Shown here piece by piece: positions 1-9,804 of a stretch of DNA of 54,225 nucleotides. The notes under the pieces are model-generated. The model made no database searches. It saw only the letters and a list, made by a program, of their open reading frames with translations, and was not told the DNA's origin. Within the stretch, counting starts at the first letter, position 1; each line of letters opens with the position of its first letter. Made by a program: the position numbers and the translations under genes. Origin of the DNA: Xenorhabdus griffiniae (GTDB taxonomy: Bacteria; Pseudomonadota; Gammaproteobacteria; Enterobacterales; Enterobacteriaceae); the NCBI RefSeq assembly GCF_001028135.1, contig NZ_LDNM01000020.1:1-54225 (forward strand), written 5' to 3'.

Positions 1-61
1 GAGAAAAATATTTAGTTCAAAAAATCTCACATTAAGTGAGGAACTTCTGTATAAGAGACAG
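1..61. mobile_element. Possible end of an IS50/Tn5-like insertion sequence (IS continues left of window)
   Basis: Read on the minus strand from base 61 the sequence begins CTGTCTCTTATACAGAAGT. This matches the 19-bp Tn5/IS50 outside end (CTGACTCTTATACACAAGT) at 17 of 19 positions, and its first 14 bases match the Tn5 mosaic end exactly. A small hairpin (CTCAC/GTGAG, 26-40) lies just inside, where an IS4-family element could end its transposase transcript. No transposase codons are visible in the 60 bases available. The alternative is a leftover of a transposon-based library adapter, but the bases before the 14-mer do not match the adapter. Confidence 0.4.
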
Positions 62-81
62 CCCGCTATGCGGGTGGTTTT
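61..81 (+). terminator. Small hairpin followed by T-rich run, likely terminator of the upstream gene
   Basis: CCCGC (62-66) pairs with GCGGG (70-74), extended by a G-T wobble, and GGTTTTGATTTT follows. In E. coli the gene before ldtD is mukB, so this may be the end of the muk operon separated from it by the putative IS end at base 61. The stem is only 5-6 bp, so confidence is moderate. Confidence 0.4.
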
Positions 82-106
82 GATTTTAAGTCATAATAAT
101 TTAAAT

Positions 107-212
107 TATACCAATCCAACTTCAAGATGCGTGTTATATTTCCCCGCGAAGCGGGGAAATATAAGGGCTCGCGTCGTCTTGCGGATTGCAACTTGAAGTC
201 TATCGCGTATAT
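107..212 (+). repeat. 106-bp dispersed hairpin repeat, copy 1 of 4
   Basis: The unit runs from TATACCAATCCAACTTCA to a right end containing GATTGCAACTTGAAGT. The two ends form an imperfect inverted repeat around ACTTCAAG. The centre is a perfect 13-bp hairpin, TATATTTCCCCGC (135-147) with GCGGGGAAATATA (151-163) around a GAA loop. Equal-length copies occur at 14614, 30295 and 40823, all in the same orientation. The unit has no coding capacity. It resembles a REP- or MITE-type intergenic element; I do not recognise a named family. Confidence 0.9.
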
Positions 213-401
213 TATGATGAAAATTTTATTTTTCTTAGATTTTATTTTGCCTGGTGAGTTCGACTTTGATTAGGTAAGCACTCTATCTTAAGTGGAAATT
301 ATGTATATAATTAGCAGTATTCTTTCTGATAAAATAGGTCTGCGGATAATTACAATAAATCATTGGATAGCTGCATATCTAATAAGGTGAGGTGAGCTAT
401 T

Positions 402-2105
402 ATGGTGAAGAACACGGTCAGATTACTGAAAGTTTCTTTTATCTGTAGCACATTGTCGGTATCAGAAGGAACTATTGCAAATCAACAAGATGGACTGTTA
501 TCAAATGGTGTGCAACCCAAAAAAGAAGGCCCTGTTATTCTAATTGATAAGACAACTCCTAGTTCTCCGGTGAATTCTATTGATGAAAATAGAAAACAGT
601 TACAAACTTGGTTACCACAACAAGTAAAACCGATATTTCTTGATCGTTTAACAAGTTTATATGCTAACAATAAAATGCAACCATTGTGGTCAGATAATAA
701 AGCTATTAAGCAATTTGAAGAGCAATTAGTTGAAATGTCGCTAGCTGGTTTTCAACCTCAATTCGAAAAATGGCTGATACAACTTCATTCTCCTGAATTA
801 AGTGAAATGGGGCGTGATGTTATCTTATCTGATGCTCTGTTAGGTTATCTCCATTTTATTAATAATGTTGATAAAAAAGGGAACTCATGGTTATATAGTA
901 AATTCCCTTATAAGCTTGAATTACCTCCGTCCTCTTTAATTAATACATGGCAACAGCATATCAATAGCAATAGCATTTTTTCTTATATTATGCGTTTATC
1001 TCCGGATCATCCCATGTATGAAAATATGCGTAAGGAGATGCGGTTCCAATTGGCTGATCAACGGCCATGGGCCGAGTTTTCATTTAACGGAACCTTAAGG
1101 CCAGGACAAAGTAGTGAAAGTGTTATTGCATTAAGGAAAATATTGGCTCGTTCAGGGATATTGGATTTATCTGCTGCCAAATCCGATAGTAGGGTTTATG
1201 ATAAAGAATTAACAGCGGCAATAAAGCATTTTCAAGCCTTGCATGGGTTATCCGCCGATGGGGTTATTGGTAAATCCACTAAAGCATGGTTAAATACGAC
1301 CCCACAAACCCGTGCTCGTATTATGGCCTTAAATATCCAACGGTTACGAATTATTCCTGGAGATATTCCTACAGGTATTTTAGTTAATATCCCTGATTAC
1401 TCACTTTTCTATTATCTGGATGGAAAAGAAGTGTTGAGTTCTAAAGTCGTTGTCGGTCGTCCCAGCCGAAAAACACCTATCATGAGTAGTGAATTAAATA
1501 ATGTGGTGATCAATCCTCCGTGGAATGTACCCACCAGCATGACCCGAAAAGATATTGCACCGAGGGCGATGCGTGACTCAAATTATTTTCGTACGCGTGG
1601 TTATACGGTATTTTCCAGTTGGAGCAATGACGCTAAAGCTATCGATCCTTCTTCTATTAACTGGGGAGTAATAACACCGGGTAATTTCCCTTATCGTATT
1701 AGGCAAGCACCAGGCCCAACTAATTCATTGGGGCGTTTTAAATTTAATATGCCAAATTCAGAAGCCATTTATTTGCATGATACACCTAATCAAGCGTCTT
1801 TCAGCCGAGAAATGCGGGCGGTTAGTTCTGGTTGCGTGCGTGTTAATAAAGCACCTGAATTGGCTAATATGTTGTTGGGAGATGCGGGTTGGGATAAAAC
1901 TAAAGTTAATAGTTCATTGAAAACATGGTCAACAAAATATGTTAATATTCCCAAAAGAATTTCTGTGTTTCTCTATTATCAAACAGCGTGGGTCGATGAG
2001 GGAGGGAAAGCTCAATACCGAGATGATATCTATGATTATGATATGAATGCAAGGCAGCATTCAGCATCACTTTACAAGATCTTGGTAACCAGGAATGATT
2101 TATAA
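402..2105 (+). CDS. ldtD: L,D-transpeptidase LdtD (YcbB)
   Basis: Periplasmic transpeptidase that forms meso-DAP to meso-DAP (3-3) cross-links in peptidoglycan. A hydrophobic N-terminus (about residues 1-27) serves as signal sequence. A peptidoglycan-binding domain occupies roughly residues 232-300, and the YkuD catalytic domain about 320-500. The catalytic signature is visible: H459 in the LHDTP motif and SSGCVRV with the nucleophile C478. At 567 aa it is somewhat shorter than the roughly 615-aa E. coli protein, mostly at the N-terminus. The ATG at 402 is preceded by AAGGTGAGGTGAG. It is followed by a strong terminator and then two genes also linked to envelope or detoxification, in the E. 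coli order. Confidence 0.95.
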   Translation: MVKNTVRLLKVSFICSTLSVSEGTIANQQDGLLSNGVQPKKEGPVILIDKTTPSSPVNSIDENRKQLQTWLPQQVKPIFLDRLTSLYANNKMQPLWSDNKAIKQFEEQLVEMSLAGFQPQFEKWLIQLHSPELSEMGRDVILSDALLGYLHFINNVDKKGNSWLYSKFPYKLELPPSSLINTWQQHINSNSIFSYIMRLSPDHPMYENMRKEMRFQLADQRPWAEFSFNGTLRPGQSSESVIALRKILARSGILDLSAAKSDSRVYDKELTAAIKHFQALHGLSADGVIGKSTKAWLNTTPQTRARIMALNIQRLRIIPGDIPTGILVNIPDYSLFYYLDGKEVLSSKVVVGRPSRKTPIMSSELNNVVINPPWNVPTSMTRKDIAPRAMRDSNYFRTRGYTVFSSWSNDAKAIDPSSINWGVITPGNFPYRIRQAPGPTNSLGRFKFNMPNSEAIYLHDTPNQASFSREMRAVSSGCVRVNKAPELANMLLGDAGWDKTKVNSSLKTWSTKYVNIPKRISVFLYYQTAWVDEGGKAQYRDDIYDYDMNARQHSASLYKILVTRNDL

Positions 2106-2164
2106 TTTCTTCCGTTACCTATGAGACTTAAAGAAATAAAATTGGTGTGGATGTCTATATTGTA

Positions 2165-2197
2165 AACAGAGAAGAAAATAATGTTTTCTTCTCTGTT
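2165..2197 (+). terminator. Strong intrinsic terminator after ldtD
   Basis: A 14-bp stem (ACAGAGAAGAAAA paired with TTTTCTTCTCTGT, plus one flanking A-T pair) closes a 5-nt loop 60 bp after the ldtD stop. The right arm supplies part of the U-rich tract. The rest of 2106-2454 is AT-rich and shows no gene; it should hold the ycbK promoter, which I cannot place with confidence. Confidence 0.75.
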
Positions 2198-2454
2198 ATT
2201 CTGTATTACTTATTATTTTAAAAGTGTTTTTTACTATGACTCACTTTTAATGAATTGTTTTGTTGTTGACAATAAACTTAAAGTGATTTTAATTATGTTA
2301 GGCAGATCACAATAATAAGGTGGTAAATTTACAGTAAAATACAAAATGATTGAAACTATTTTTTATTTCCTGATGTCTTACTAGACAATTAAGTTGAGTT
2401 ATAAATGCATTTAGACAGTATTAATACATTAAAGAATGGCAGGGCATATTATCC

Positions 2455-3003
2455 ATGAATAACATTGACCACGATCGCCGAAAGTGGCTTGGTATAAGTG
2501 TGGCCGCATTGGGATTAAGTTTATTACCTCAATCGGTTTTGGCTGCATTAACAACACCACGTCCTCGAATTTTACGTTTTGATAACCTGCATACCGGAGA
2601 AACACTCAAAGCCGAATTCTTTGATGGTCATCGGTATAATAAATCAGAATTGGCTCGCCTGAACTATTTATTCCGCGATTTTCGACAAAATAAGGTTAAA
2701 ACCATTGACCCGAAATTATTTGATCAAATTTATTTATTGCAAATGCTGATGGGAATAAATAAACCTGTTCAATTAGTTTCTGGTTATCGATCCTTGGAAA
2801 CAAATAATATGTTGCGTCACGCCAGTGGTGGCGTGGCAAAACATAGTTATCATACCCGTGGACAAGCCATGGATTTCCATATTGATGGTATTCATCTCAC
2901 ACATATTCGTAAGACGGCACTGAAAATGCGGGCAGGGGGAGTAGGGTTTTATCCAAAGAGTAATTTTATTCATCTTGATACAGGCCCGGTCAGGACGTGG
3001 TAA
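2455..3003 (+). CDS. mepK: Murein DD-/LD-endopeptidase MepK (YcbK), peptidase M15 family
   Basis: Cleaves peptide cross-links in murein, including the 3-3 links made by L,D-transpeptidases, which fits its place next to ldtD. The N-terminus has DRRKWLG followed by a hydrophobic stretch ending SVLA, a Tat-type signal peptide as in E. coli YcbK. The zinc-binding residues of the M15 fold are present: H133 and D140 in SYHTRGQAMDFH and H173 in FIHLDTG. The length (182 aa) equals the family norm. The next gene, ycbL, starts 42 bp downstream, so the two are probably cotranscribed. Confidence 0.93.
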   Translation: MNNIDHDRRKWLGISVAALGLSLLPQSVLAALTTPRPRILRFDNLHTGETLKAEFFDGHRYNKSELARLNYLFRDFRQNKVKTIDPKLFDQIYLLQMLMGINKPVQLVSGYRSLETNNMLRHASGGVAKHSYHTRGQAMDFHIDGIHLTHIRKTALKMRAGGVGFYPKSNFIHLDTGPVRTW

Positions 3004-3045
3004 TCTTATTACCAACAATGAGTCTTGATTGTGGAGTGAAACAGT

Positions 3046-3681
3046 ATGATGAAATACCACATTATCCCCGTCACAAGGGCGATGCAAAATTGTACATTGA
3101 TTTGGTGTGAAGAAACTCAGGACGCAGCGATTGTTGATCCTGGTGGTAATGCCGAACAGCTTATTGCCGAGATAGAGCGCCGTGGGCTGAAACTTACCCA
3201 AATTTTGCTGACCCATGGTCACTATGATCATGTCGGTGCTACGGTTGAAGTCGCGCAGCATTTTGGCGTGCCTGTTTATGGGCCACATAAGGGAGATGCT
3301 TTTTGGATAGAAGGCCTGGAAATTCAATGCCAAATGTTTGGTGTTGAACCATGCCCCTCTTTTACGCCCGATCGCTGGCTAGATGAAGGAGATACACTAA
3401 AAATTGGCAGTATTGAGTTATCCGTTTTGCACTGTCCGGGGCATACACCGGGGCATATTATCCTTGCTAACCATACCGATAATATCATCTCAATGGGAGA
3501 TGTATTGTTTAAGGGGAGTATTGGCCGCACTGATTTTCCGGGTGGAAGCTATGATGAATTGATTCAATCTATTAAGAAAAAAGTATTACCATTGGGGGAC
3601 GAGTATCAATTCATACCTGGTCACGGTCCGATGTCAACTTTAGGACATGAGCGGAAAACCAATCCATTCTTACAGGATTAA
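3046..3681 (+). CDS. gloC: YcbL/GloC, type II glyoxalase-like metallo-beta-lactamase-fold hydrolase
   Basis: Predicted cytosolic hydrolase of S-lactoylglutathione-type thioesters. The metallo-beta-lactamase signature THGHYDHVG supplies H57, H59, D61 and H62, and H133 lies in HCPGHTPGH. The late motif FIPGHGP supplies the remaining metal ligand. At 211 aa it matches E. coli YcbL along its length, including the C-terminal NPFLQD. Two consecutive ATG codons occur at the start; either could be used. It converges with aspC across a shared terminator. Confidence 0.93.
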   Translation: MMKYHIIPVTRAMQNCTLIWCEETQDAAIVDPGGNAEQLIAEIERRGLKLTQILLTHGHYDHVGATVEVAQHFGVPVYGPHKGDAFWIEGLEIQCQMFGVEPCPSFTPDRWLDEGDTLKIGSIELSVLHCPGHTPGHIILANHTDNIISMGDVLFKGSIGRTDFPGGSYDELIQSIKKKVLPLGDEYQFIPGHGPMSTLGHERKTNPFLQD

Positions 3682-3722
3682 TCACAAACGTTTTTCTTGC
3701 CATAAGATAGTGTGAAGAAGAT

Positions 3723-3746
3723 AAAGCCGCTTTGTCAGCGGCTTTT
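3723..3746. terminator. Bidirectional terminator between gloC and aspC
   Basis: AAAGCCGCT (3723-3731) pairs with AGCGGCTTT (3737-3745) around a 5-nt loop. It sits 41 bp after the gloC stop and 8 bp beyond the aspC stop, between convergent genes. Pyrimidine-rich sequence follows the stem on the minus strand. Confidence 0.75.
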
Positions 3747-3753
3747 GAGAAAC

Positions 3754-4944
3754 TCAGAGTACTGCAACGATAGCTTCACACAGAGGAACCATATTCTCCA
3801 GCGTCAGACCCGCTACGTTGATACGGCCAGAGCTAACCGCGTAAATACCATATTCTTCACGCAGACGCTCAACTTGTTCTTTAGTCAATCCGCTGAATGA
3901 GAACATACCATTTTGAGCGCTAATAAAGCTAAAGTCTTGCTTTGCACCTTTTTCTTGTAAGGTGTTTACAAACAGTTGGCGCATGCGTTTAATGCGTTCA
4001 CGCATTGTTGCCAATTCCTGAATCCATTCGGCTTTCAGATCATCATTGGACAGAATGGTTGTCACAACGGAAGCACCGTGCGCTGGCGGGTTAGAGTAGT
4101 TGGTACGTACAATGGATTTTGCCTGGCTGAATGCTTTTTCGGCGGTATTGCTGTCTGCTGCAACAATGGTGCAAGCTCCGACACGTTCATTGTACAGACC
4201 AAAGTTTTTGGAATAAGAGCTGGCAACGATCAGTTCATTGTGGTTTCTGGTAAAGATACGCAGGCCTTCTGCATCTTCATCCAACCCTTTGGCAAAGCCT
4301 TGGTAAGCAAAGTCGAATACGGGCAGCCAGCCATTTGCCGCAGATAAGTCTGCCAGTTTCTGCCACTGTTCAGCGGTTGGATCGATACCCGTTGGGTTAT
4401 GGCAGCAACCATGCAGTAAAACGACATCGCCGGCTTGTGCTTCCGACAGGCTTGCCAGCATGCCATCGAAATCCAAAGCATGATTTTCTGCATCGTAATA
4501 GTTATATTCGCGGATCTCCAGACCAGCGCTGGAGAAAACGCCTTTGTGGTTTGGCCAGGTTGGGTTGCTGATCCAGACACGTTTTGCATTAGTCTGCTTA
4601 GCAATAAAGTCAGCGGCAATACGCAGTGCGCCGGTTCCGCCTGGGCTTTGTACCGTACGGGCGCGTTTATCAGTGATGATAGGGCTGGTTTTACCGAAAA
4701 GCAGTTCCTGAGTGACGTGACCAAATTCAGGTAACCCACTAATTGCCAGATAATTTTTGGTAGTTTCATTTTCCAGCAGGAACTTCTCTGCTTTTTTAAC
4801 GGTAGTCAAAACAGGGGTTTTACCGGTTTCGTCTTTGTAGACGCCGATACCTAAATTGATTTTGTTTTCACGGGGATCTGCTTTAAAGCTATCGGCTAAA
4901 CCAAGAATAGGGTCGGCAGGCGCTACTGTGATTTTTTCAAACAT
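3754..4944 (-). CDS. aspC: Aspartate aminotransferase AspC
   Basis: Cytosolic PLP enzyme that interconverts aspartate and 2-oxoglutarate with oxaloacetate and glutamate. It is a class I aminotransferase of the usual 396-aa length. The PLP lysine is K246 in the motif [15 protein letters not shown], and the HNPTG motif and a downstream aromatic-rich cofactor region (FDFAYQG) are present. The sequence is near-identical in layout to E. coli AspC, and the gene keeps its place between ycbL and ompF. The start codon is preceded by GGAATC. Confidence 0.97.
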   Translation of the reverse strand: MFEKITVAPADPILGLADSFKADPRENKINLGIGVYKDETGKTPVLTTVKKAEKFLLENETTKNYLAISGLPEFGHVTQELLFGKTSPIITDKRARTVQSPGGTGALRIAADFIAKQTNAKRVWISNPTWPNHKGVFSSAGLEIREYNYYDAENHALDFDGMLASLSEAQAGDVVLLHGCCHNPTGIDPTAEQWQKLADLSAANGWLPVFDFAYQGFAKGLDEDAEGLRIFTRNHNELIVASSYSKNFGLYNERVGACTIVAADSNTAEKAFSQAKSIVRTNYSNPPAHGASVVTTILSNDDLKAEWIQELATMRERIKRMRQLFVNTLQEKGAKQDFSFISAQNGMFSFSGLTKEQVERLREEYGIYAVSSGRINVAGLTLENMVPLCEAIVAVL

Positions 4945-5110
4945 TTTTTTGATTCCAAGACTCGAGAGTTAAGCCCAAAATAAGTGATACGTTGCTCAGG
5001 GTAACCTTAAGGAACCTATTTGCCAACCACTTGTAGCGAAAAGAATAAAATCTTGTGAAGTAGTTTACGGAGTGAAAAAAAGAGCCTGAAAAAACAGAGA
5101 GGTAAAATGC

Positions 5111-5138
5111 AAAAAGCAGCGCCGGAGCGCTGCTTTTT
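5111..5138 (-). terminator. Terminator of ompF
   Basis: A perfect 12-bp stem, AAAAAGCAGCGC with GCGCTGCTTTTT around CGGA, lies 48 bp beyond the ompF stop. On the minus strand it ends in a run of five U, a classical intrinsic terminator. Confidence 0.88.
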
Positions 5139-5185
5139 CTGAGATAGACTTATTAGCTTTTCGCTAAATAGTTTATCAACAGTAA

Positions 5186-6334
5186 TTAGAACTGATAAGT
5201 CAGACCAACACCGAATACGTTACGAGCGTTTGCATCGCCTTTTTCGTTTTTGTCTAACAGGTTGATTTTGTAATCAACGTAGGTAGACAGGTTTTTGTTA
5301 AAGTAGTAGTAAGTACCTACAGAAACGTATTTAACCAGATCTGCGTTGAAACCTTTGGCACCGTCGTTACGTTCCAGATCCTTACCTTTGGATTGAACGT
5401 AAGCCAGAGATGGTTTCAGGCCCAAATCAGAGAACAGATATTGCGCAGTCAGTTCAATGTTTTGAGTTTTGTTAGCGATACCGTTAAAGCGATCAACTGA
5501 GCCACGGTTGTGTTCATGACCACCTTTACCTGGAGTCATGTTACGGGTTTCACCGTACATTGCTGCCAGGTAGACATTGTTAGCATCGTATTTAGCACCG
5601 ATGTTCCATGCTTCAGCACGTTTGCCGTAAGCATCAGACTGCTTTTGGCCTGCATTTTCTTTATCACCTAAGGTACGTGCAGAGTTAGCGTAAGAACTAC
5701 CAACAGTAATACCGTAACCTACGTTATAAGTAGCAGACAAACCGTAACCATCGCCGTTTGATTTTTCAGCATCTGTACGTTTGTTTTTGGTACGGTCGCT
5801 GTTTTGGCCTTGATATTGCACAGCAAAGTTCAGACCGTCAACCAGACCAAAGAAGTCAGTGTTGCGGTAAGTCAACAGACCAGTAGCACGGCCAGTCATG
5901 AAGTTATCAGTGTGAGACATGGAGTCGCCACCGAAGATTGGCAGTACGTCAGTCCATGCGTTAACGTCATAGTTTACGCCGTAGTTGCGGCCGTAATCCA
6001 GTGAACCGTAGTTAGCGAATTTCAAACCCGCGAAAGCCAGACGAGTTTTAGTTGCTTGATTACTGTCAGCTTCTTTGCCGCTAGCGTTCATGTTGTATTC
6101 CCAGCGACCAAAACCAGTCAGTTGGTCAGTGATCTGAGTTTCGCCTTTGATACCGATACGAACATAAGAATCGTCGCCATCTTCGCCGCTTCTTTTATCA
6201 GCGATCTGGTGACGAACGTCTACTTTACCGTAAAAATCCAGTTTGTTGCCGTCTTTATTAAAAATTTCAGCTGCGTTTGCTGTACCAGCAGCCAGCAGAG
6301 CTGGAATTACCACTGCAAGAATATTGCGTTTCAT
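5186..6334 (-). CDS. ompF: General porin of the OmpF/OmpC family (OpnP-type)
   Basis: Trimeric outer-membrane beta-barrel for diffusion of small hydrophilic solutes. The start is placed at the ATG at 6334, because GAGGG lies 8 nt upstream and [21 protein letters not shown] is a clean signal peptide ending ANA before mature [16 protein letters not shown]. An in-frame start 15 bp further upstream is unlikely. The protein is 382 aa, with alternating amphipathic strands, and ends in the terminal aromatic signature YQF recognised by the BAM machinery. Location between aspC and asnS is the E. coli ompF position. Xenorhabdus calls its counterpart OpnP. Confidence 0.93.
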   Translation of the reverse strand: MKRNILAVVIPALLAAGTANAAEIFNKDGNKLDFYGKVDVRHQIADKRSGEDGDDSYVRIGIKGETQITDQLTGFGRWEYNMNASGKEADSNQATKTRLAFAGLKFANYGSLDYGRNYGVNYDVNAWTDVLPIFGGDSMSHTDNFMTGRATGLLTYRNTDFFGLVDGLNFAVQYQGQNSDRTKNKRTDAEKSNGDGYGLSATYNVGYGITVGSSYANSARTLGDKENAGQKQSDAYGKRAEAWNIGAKYDANNVYLAAMYGETRNMTPGKGGHEHNRGSVDRFNGIANKTQNIELTAQYLFSDLGLKPSLAYVQSKGKDLERNDGAKGFNADLVKYVSVGTYYYFNKNLSTYVDYKINLLDKNEKGDANARNVFGVGLTYQF

Positions 6335-6642
6335 TATTATTACCCTCATTGGTGTTATCTAGACACCTGCCACTGCCAGAAATAGAACACTAAAAAATTT
6401 TGGAACTATTTGTGGGTATCGAGTGTCTTATTAGTCGGCGACCAGTGTTCCATTGGTAATGAATTTTATCTACCCTCAAAATGCTACAAAAGCACAGAAT
6501 CAGTAACAAATTGAAAATAGATGTTTCAAAATGTAAATATCAGGGAACTTTTTTAGTGTGCTTTTCGCTATAAAATAAAAAAAGCCAACTTTCGCTGGCT
6601 TTTCATGGGATTGATTTTTAGCTTATTTATTGAGCTGATTCA
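6335..6642. other. Intergenic region: ompF leader/promoter side and asnS terminator
   Basis: This 308-bp gap lies upstream of ompF and downstream of asnS, both on the minus strand. It holds the asnS terminator near 6574-6604 and should hold the ompF promoter and leader. I could not place OmpR sites or a convincing -35/-10 pair, and no small gene is visible. Confidence 0.5.
6574..6604 (-). terminator. Terminator of asnS
   Basis: On the minus strand AAAGCCAGC-GAAA-GTTGGCTTTTTTT forms a GNRA-capped hairpin with one G-U pair, followed by seven U. It begins about 40 bp after the asnS stop codon. Confidence 0.88.
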
Positions 6643-8043
6643 TTAGAAACTTGCGTTTCTTGGTGTCCGTGGGAATGGGATAACATCACGAACGTTGGAG
6701 ACGCCAGTAACATAAGCGACCAGCCGTTCGAAGCCCAAACCGAAACCGGCATGAGGAACGGTGCCGTAACGGCGCAGATCGCGATACCACCAGTAGTCTT
6801 CTTTATTTAGTCCCATTTCTTCCATACGTTGATCCAGCCTATCCAGACGCTCTTCACGCTGGGAACCACCGATGATTTCACCGATGCCTGGCGCTAATAC
6901 ATCCATTGCTGCAACAGTTTTACCATCGTCATTCATGCGCATATAGAAGGCTTTAATGTCTTTTGGATAGTTTTTCATGATCACTGGCGCGTTGAAATGT
7001 TTTTCTGCCAGATAACGCTCATGCTCTGATGACAAATCCACACCCCAGAAAACCGGGTTTTCAAATTCCTGACCACAATTTTCCAGAATTTCTATCGCAT
7101 CGGTGTAGTCCAACTGAACGAAATCTGAATCAACAAATTTTTCCAGACGGGTGATAACTTCGCTGTCAACTCGTTCTGCAAAGAAGGCCAGATCATCAGC
7201 ACGTTCTTCTAATGCGGCCCTGAAAACATATTTCAGCATGTCTTCAGAGAGCCTGGCAATATCATTCAGATCGGCAAAAGCCACTTCGGGTTCAACCATC
7301 CAGAATTCTGCCAAGTGACGGCTGGTATTGGAATTTTCTGCGCGAAAAGTGGGTCCGAAGGTATAGATTTTGCTCAATGCACAAGCATAAGCTTCGCCGT
7401 TTAACTGACCGGATACAGTAAGGAAAGCTTCACGGCCGAAGAAATCCTGGCTGAAATCCACTTCGCCTTTATCTGTGCGGGGCAAGTTTTGCAAATCCAA
7501 CGTGGAAACGCGGAACATTTCGCCAGCGCCTTCTGTATCTGATGCGGTGATCAGCGGAGAAGACACCCAGAAGAAGCCTTTTTCATGGAAGAAACGATGC
7601 AGGGCCTGAGCCAGCGTATGGCGAACACGGGCAACGGCACCGATCAAATTGGTGCGAGGGCGAAGATGAGCCACTTCGCGCAGGTATTCAATACTGTGGC
7701 GTTTAGCCGCCATTGGGTAAGTATCAGGATCATCAACCATGCCAACAACAACGACTTTAGTGACCTGCAATTCAAAATCCTGACCTTTACCTTGCGATTC
7801 CACCACCGTACCGGTGATTTCGACAGAACAGCCCGTGGTTAAATGTAATATTTCATCCTGATAATTAGGTAAACTATTATTAACGACGGCCTGTAATGGA
7901 TTAAAGCAGGAACCGTCATAGACGGCGAGGAACGAGATACCAGCTTTAGAATCTCTCCTTGTACGTATCCAACCGCGAACGGTGACTTCGTTGTCAACCG
8001 GAACCCGGCCTTGCAGTACATCGACTACAGGCGCTACGCTCAT
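6643..8043 (-). CDS. asnS: Asparaginyl-tRNA synthetase AsnS
   Basis: Class IIb aminoacyl-tRNA synthetase charging tRNA-Asn. An N-terminal OB-fold anticodon-binding domain (about residues 15-105) precedes the catalytic core. Motif 2 lies around [17 protein letters not shown] and motif 3 around [15 protein letters not shown]. The length, 466 aa, equals that of E. coli AsnS, and the C-terminal [10 protein letters not shown] is conserved. It lies upstream of ompF in the same direction and has its own terminator. Confidence 0.97.
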   Translation of the reverse strand: MSVAPVVDVLQGRVPVDNEVTVRGWIRTRRDSKAGISFLAVYDGSCFNPLQAVVNNSLPNYQDEILHLTTGCSVEITGTVVESQGKGQDFELQVTKVVVVGMVDDPDTYPMAAKRHSIEYLREVAHLRPRTNLIGAVARVRHTLAQALHRFFHEKGFFWVSSPLITASDTEGAGEMFRVSTLDLQNLPRTDKGEVDFSQDFFGREAFLTVSGQLNGEAYACALSKIYTFGPTFRAENSNTSRHLAEFWMVEPEVAFADLNDIARLSEDMLKYVFRAALEERADDLAFFAERVDSEVITRLEKFVDSDFVQLDYTDAIEILENCGQEFENPVFWGVDLSSEHERYLAEKHFNAPVIMKNYPKDIKAFYMRMNDDGKTVAAMDVLAPGIGEIIGGSQREERLDRLDQRMEEMGLNKEDYWWYRDLRRYGTVPHAGFGLGFERLVAYVTGVSNVRDVIPFPRTPRNASF

Positions 8044-8203
8044 AAATTTCTCTCTTTTGTATATAGTGGATTAATAACTAGATAGATTTACCAAATACTC
8101 CCTTAATCAGGGAGTAGATCGCCTATCTTACTTGTCATCTCTCAGGAAACAAGAGGAAATTGCGGGTCTTAATGGGGAAACAGAGGGAAAAGTTGTTTTT
8201 TTA

Positions 8204-8236
8204 TTTGCGTAACCCGCATGAAGCCGGTTACGCAAA
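8204..8236. other. Hairpin between pncB and asnS
   Basis: TTTGCGTAACC (8204-8214) pairs perfectly with GGTTACGCAAA (8226-8236) around an 11-nt loop. It starts 29 bp past the pncB stop. On the minus strand the stem is followed by A-rich rather than U-rich sequence, so it is not a typical intrinsic terminator. It may stabilise the pncB 3' end or be a short intergenic palindrome. Confidence 0.5.
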
Positions 8237-8264
8237 AGAGAATCAGACAGGTTATGCCGTTTTT

Positions 8265-9479
8265 CTATACCACTTTCTCTATATAGGGAATGTCGAACGC
8301 CCGACGTAACCTGTTGACAAACTCATCATCTTCACAGATGGTTTTTCCGGGGCTATCCGACAGTTTTGCCACGGGTTTACCATTGCATTCAACCAATTTG
8401 ATAACAATATTCAGTGGCTTTATGCCCGGAATATTACAAGTCAGCCGTGTGCCAATGCCGAAAACAACATTAACTCTCTTATGGAAATGGTGATACAGCG
8501 CCAGTGCTTTTTGCAGATCCAAACTGTCAGAGAACACCAGGGTTTTCGTCTTTGGATCGATACCCAATGATTGGTAATGTGCTATGGCCTTTTCACCCCA
8601 TTCAATGGGATCACCTGAGTCATGACGCAGGCCTTGGTAGGCTGTTGCTAATGGTTTGTCAAAATCTCGCAGAAAAGCATCCATGGTAATACAGTCAGTC
8701 AGGGCGATGCCTAACTGGTTTGGATACTCATTCAGCCAGGTTTGGAGTGCTGCTCTCTGGCTATTGGCAAGTTCCGGGCTAATTTGTTGGTGGGCCTGAA
8801 ACCATTCATGGGCCTGTGTACCGAGAGGCGGAAGATCAAGCTGTTCTGCCAGTTGATAATTACTGGTTCCAATCAAATAAGGAAAACTATTTTTCAGCTC
8901 ATTGATAATGGCATACTGCACTGCGTGTGAAAAACGACGGCGAGTACCAAAATCCATTAATTTAAAATCGGATAGGTCGATATTTTTTTCCGCAGCGTCT
9001 TTATAAAACAGCTCTACCAGTTTTCTCAGCTGAATAACGGCATCTTCCGGCGTTATTTCAGGTGAGTGATGACGATGAACCAATTCGCTGATCAGGGCAA
9101 GCAGAGGCACTTCCCACAAGATAACTTCGTGCCATAAACCGGAAATGCGGATGGCTAATTGCCCTTCATGGGTAACAGAAACTTCGACTTGTTCAGGATT
9201 AAAGCGGAATGTTTTGCACCAGTTCAGGTAATCCTCTTTGAAGAACGGAAGGCGAGAAAGATAATCGACTTCGTATTCTGTCAATGTTAAGTCTGCCATC
9301 ATGTCAATTTGATGACGTAATGGCTCGGCGTATTCTCCGAGCCGTTCATCACCACGGCAACGAAATTCTGCAACAACAGGAATATTGTTGTAATGGTGGT
9401 ACACTGCTTGCTGCATGTGAAACTTATAGGCATCTGTATCAAGCAGTGATTTGATAATCGGGGTAGCGTCTAAAGTCAT
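8265..9479 (-). CDS. pncB: Nicotinate phosphoribosyltransferase PncB
   Basis: Converts nicotinate and PRPP to nicotinate mononucleotide in the NAD salvage pathway, coupled to ATP hydrolysis. The protein has 404 aa, close to the usual 400. The N-terminal [19 protein letters not shown] block and the FGTRRRFS motif are characteristic. H224, in the GTQAHEWF segment, corresponds to the histidine phosphorylated in Salmonella PncB. It is divergent from pepN, as in E. coli. Confidence 0.96.
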   Translation of the reverse strand: MTLDATPIIKSLLDTDAYKFHMQQAVYHHYNNIPVVAEFRCRGDERLGEYAEPLRHQIDMMADLTLTEYEVDYLSRLPFFKEDYLNWCKTFRFNPEQVEVSVTHEGQLAIRISGLWHEVILWEVPLLALISELVHRHHSPEITPEDAVIQLRKLVELFYKDAAEKNIDLSDFKLMDFGTRRRFSHAVQYAIINELKNSFPYLIGTSNYQLAEQLDLPPLGTQAHEWFQAHQQISPELANSQRAALQTWLNEYPNQLGIALTDCITMDAFLRDFDKPLATAYQGLRHDSGDPIEWGEKAIAHYQSLGIDPKTKTLVFSDSLDLQKALALYHHFHKRVNVVFGIGTRLTCNIPGIKPLNIVIKLVECNGKPVAKLSDSPGKTICEDDEFVNRLRRAFDIPYIEKVV

Positions 9480-9804
9480 GGCGCGTCAGGCATCCTCGCG
9501 GAGCATATTCGTGTCAGCTAAATCGATAAAGTCGGGAGAGTATACCGTGATTATTGGGTTATTAAAGCCATATAACTGCATATATTTTCCCGAATCTAAA
9601 GATTAAGGTTAATCCATTTAGAGATAATATCATGTTAAATGAGATATGAGATGACAATTAGCACGAAAGTACTAATATGCTGACACATTGTTTATACCTT
9701 TATTTAATAAGTTATTAACATCTAAAAAAGAGACTTATTGATTGAAAGGAAAGTTTCTCTATGGCAGCGTTTATGCTTGTTAAAAATAATGGAAAAGGTT
9801 CCCT
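9480..9804. other. Divergent pncB/pepN regulatory region
   Basis: This 325-bp gap separates pncB (minus) from pepN (plus) and must carry both promoters. A possible plus-strand promoter pairs ATGACA (9651-9656) with TAATAT (9673-9678) at 16-bp spacing. It is only a pattern match. No small ORF with a convincing ribosome binding site was seen. Confidence 0.4.

Noticed and set aside
2773-3333. 186-codon minus-strand frame across the ycbK/ycbL junction
   Set aside because: It is antisense to two conserved genes, and its composition reflects their reverse complement.
3712-3900. 62-codon plus-strand frame after gloC
   Set aside because: It covers the gloC-aspC terminator and the antisense of the aspC 3' end, without independent support.
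4230-4769. 179-codon frame within aspC in another frame of the same strand
   Set aside because: It is fully contained in aspC, whose own frame is conserved to the catalytic lysine; no independent signals.
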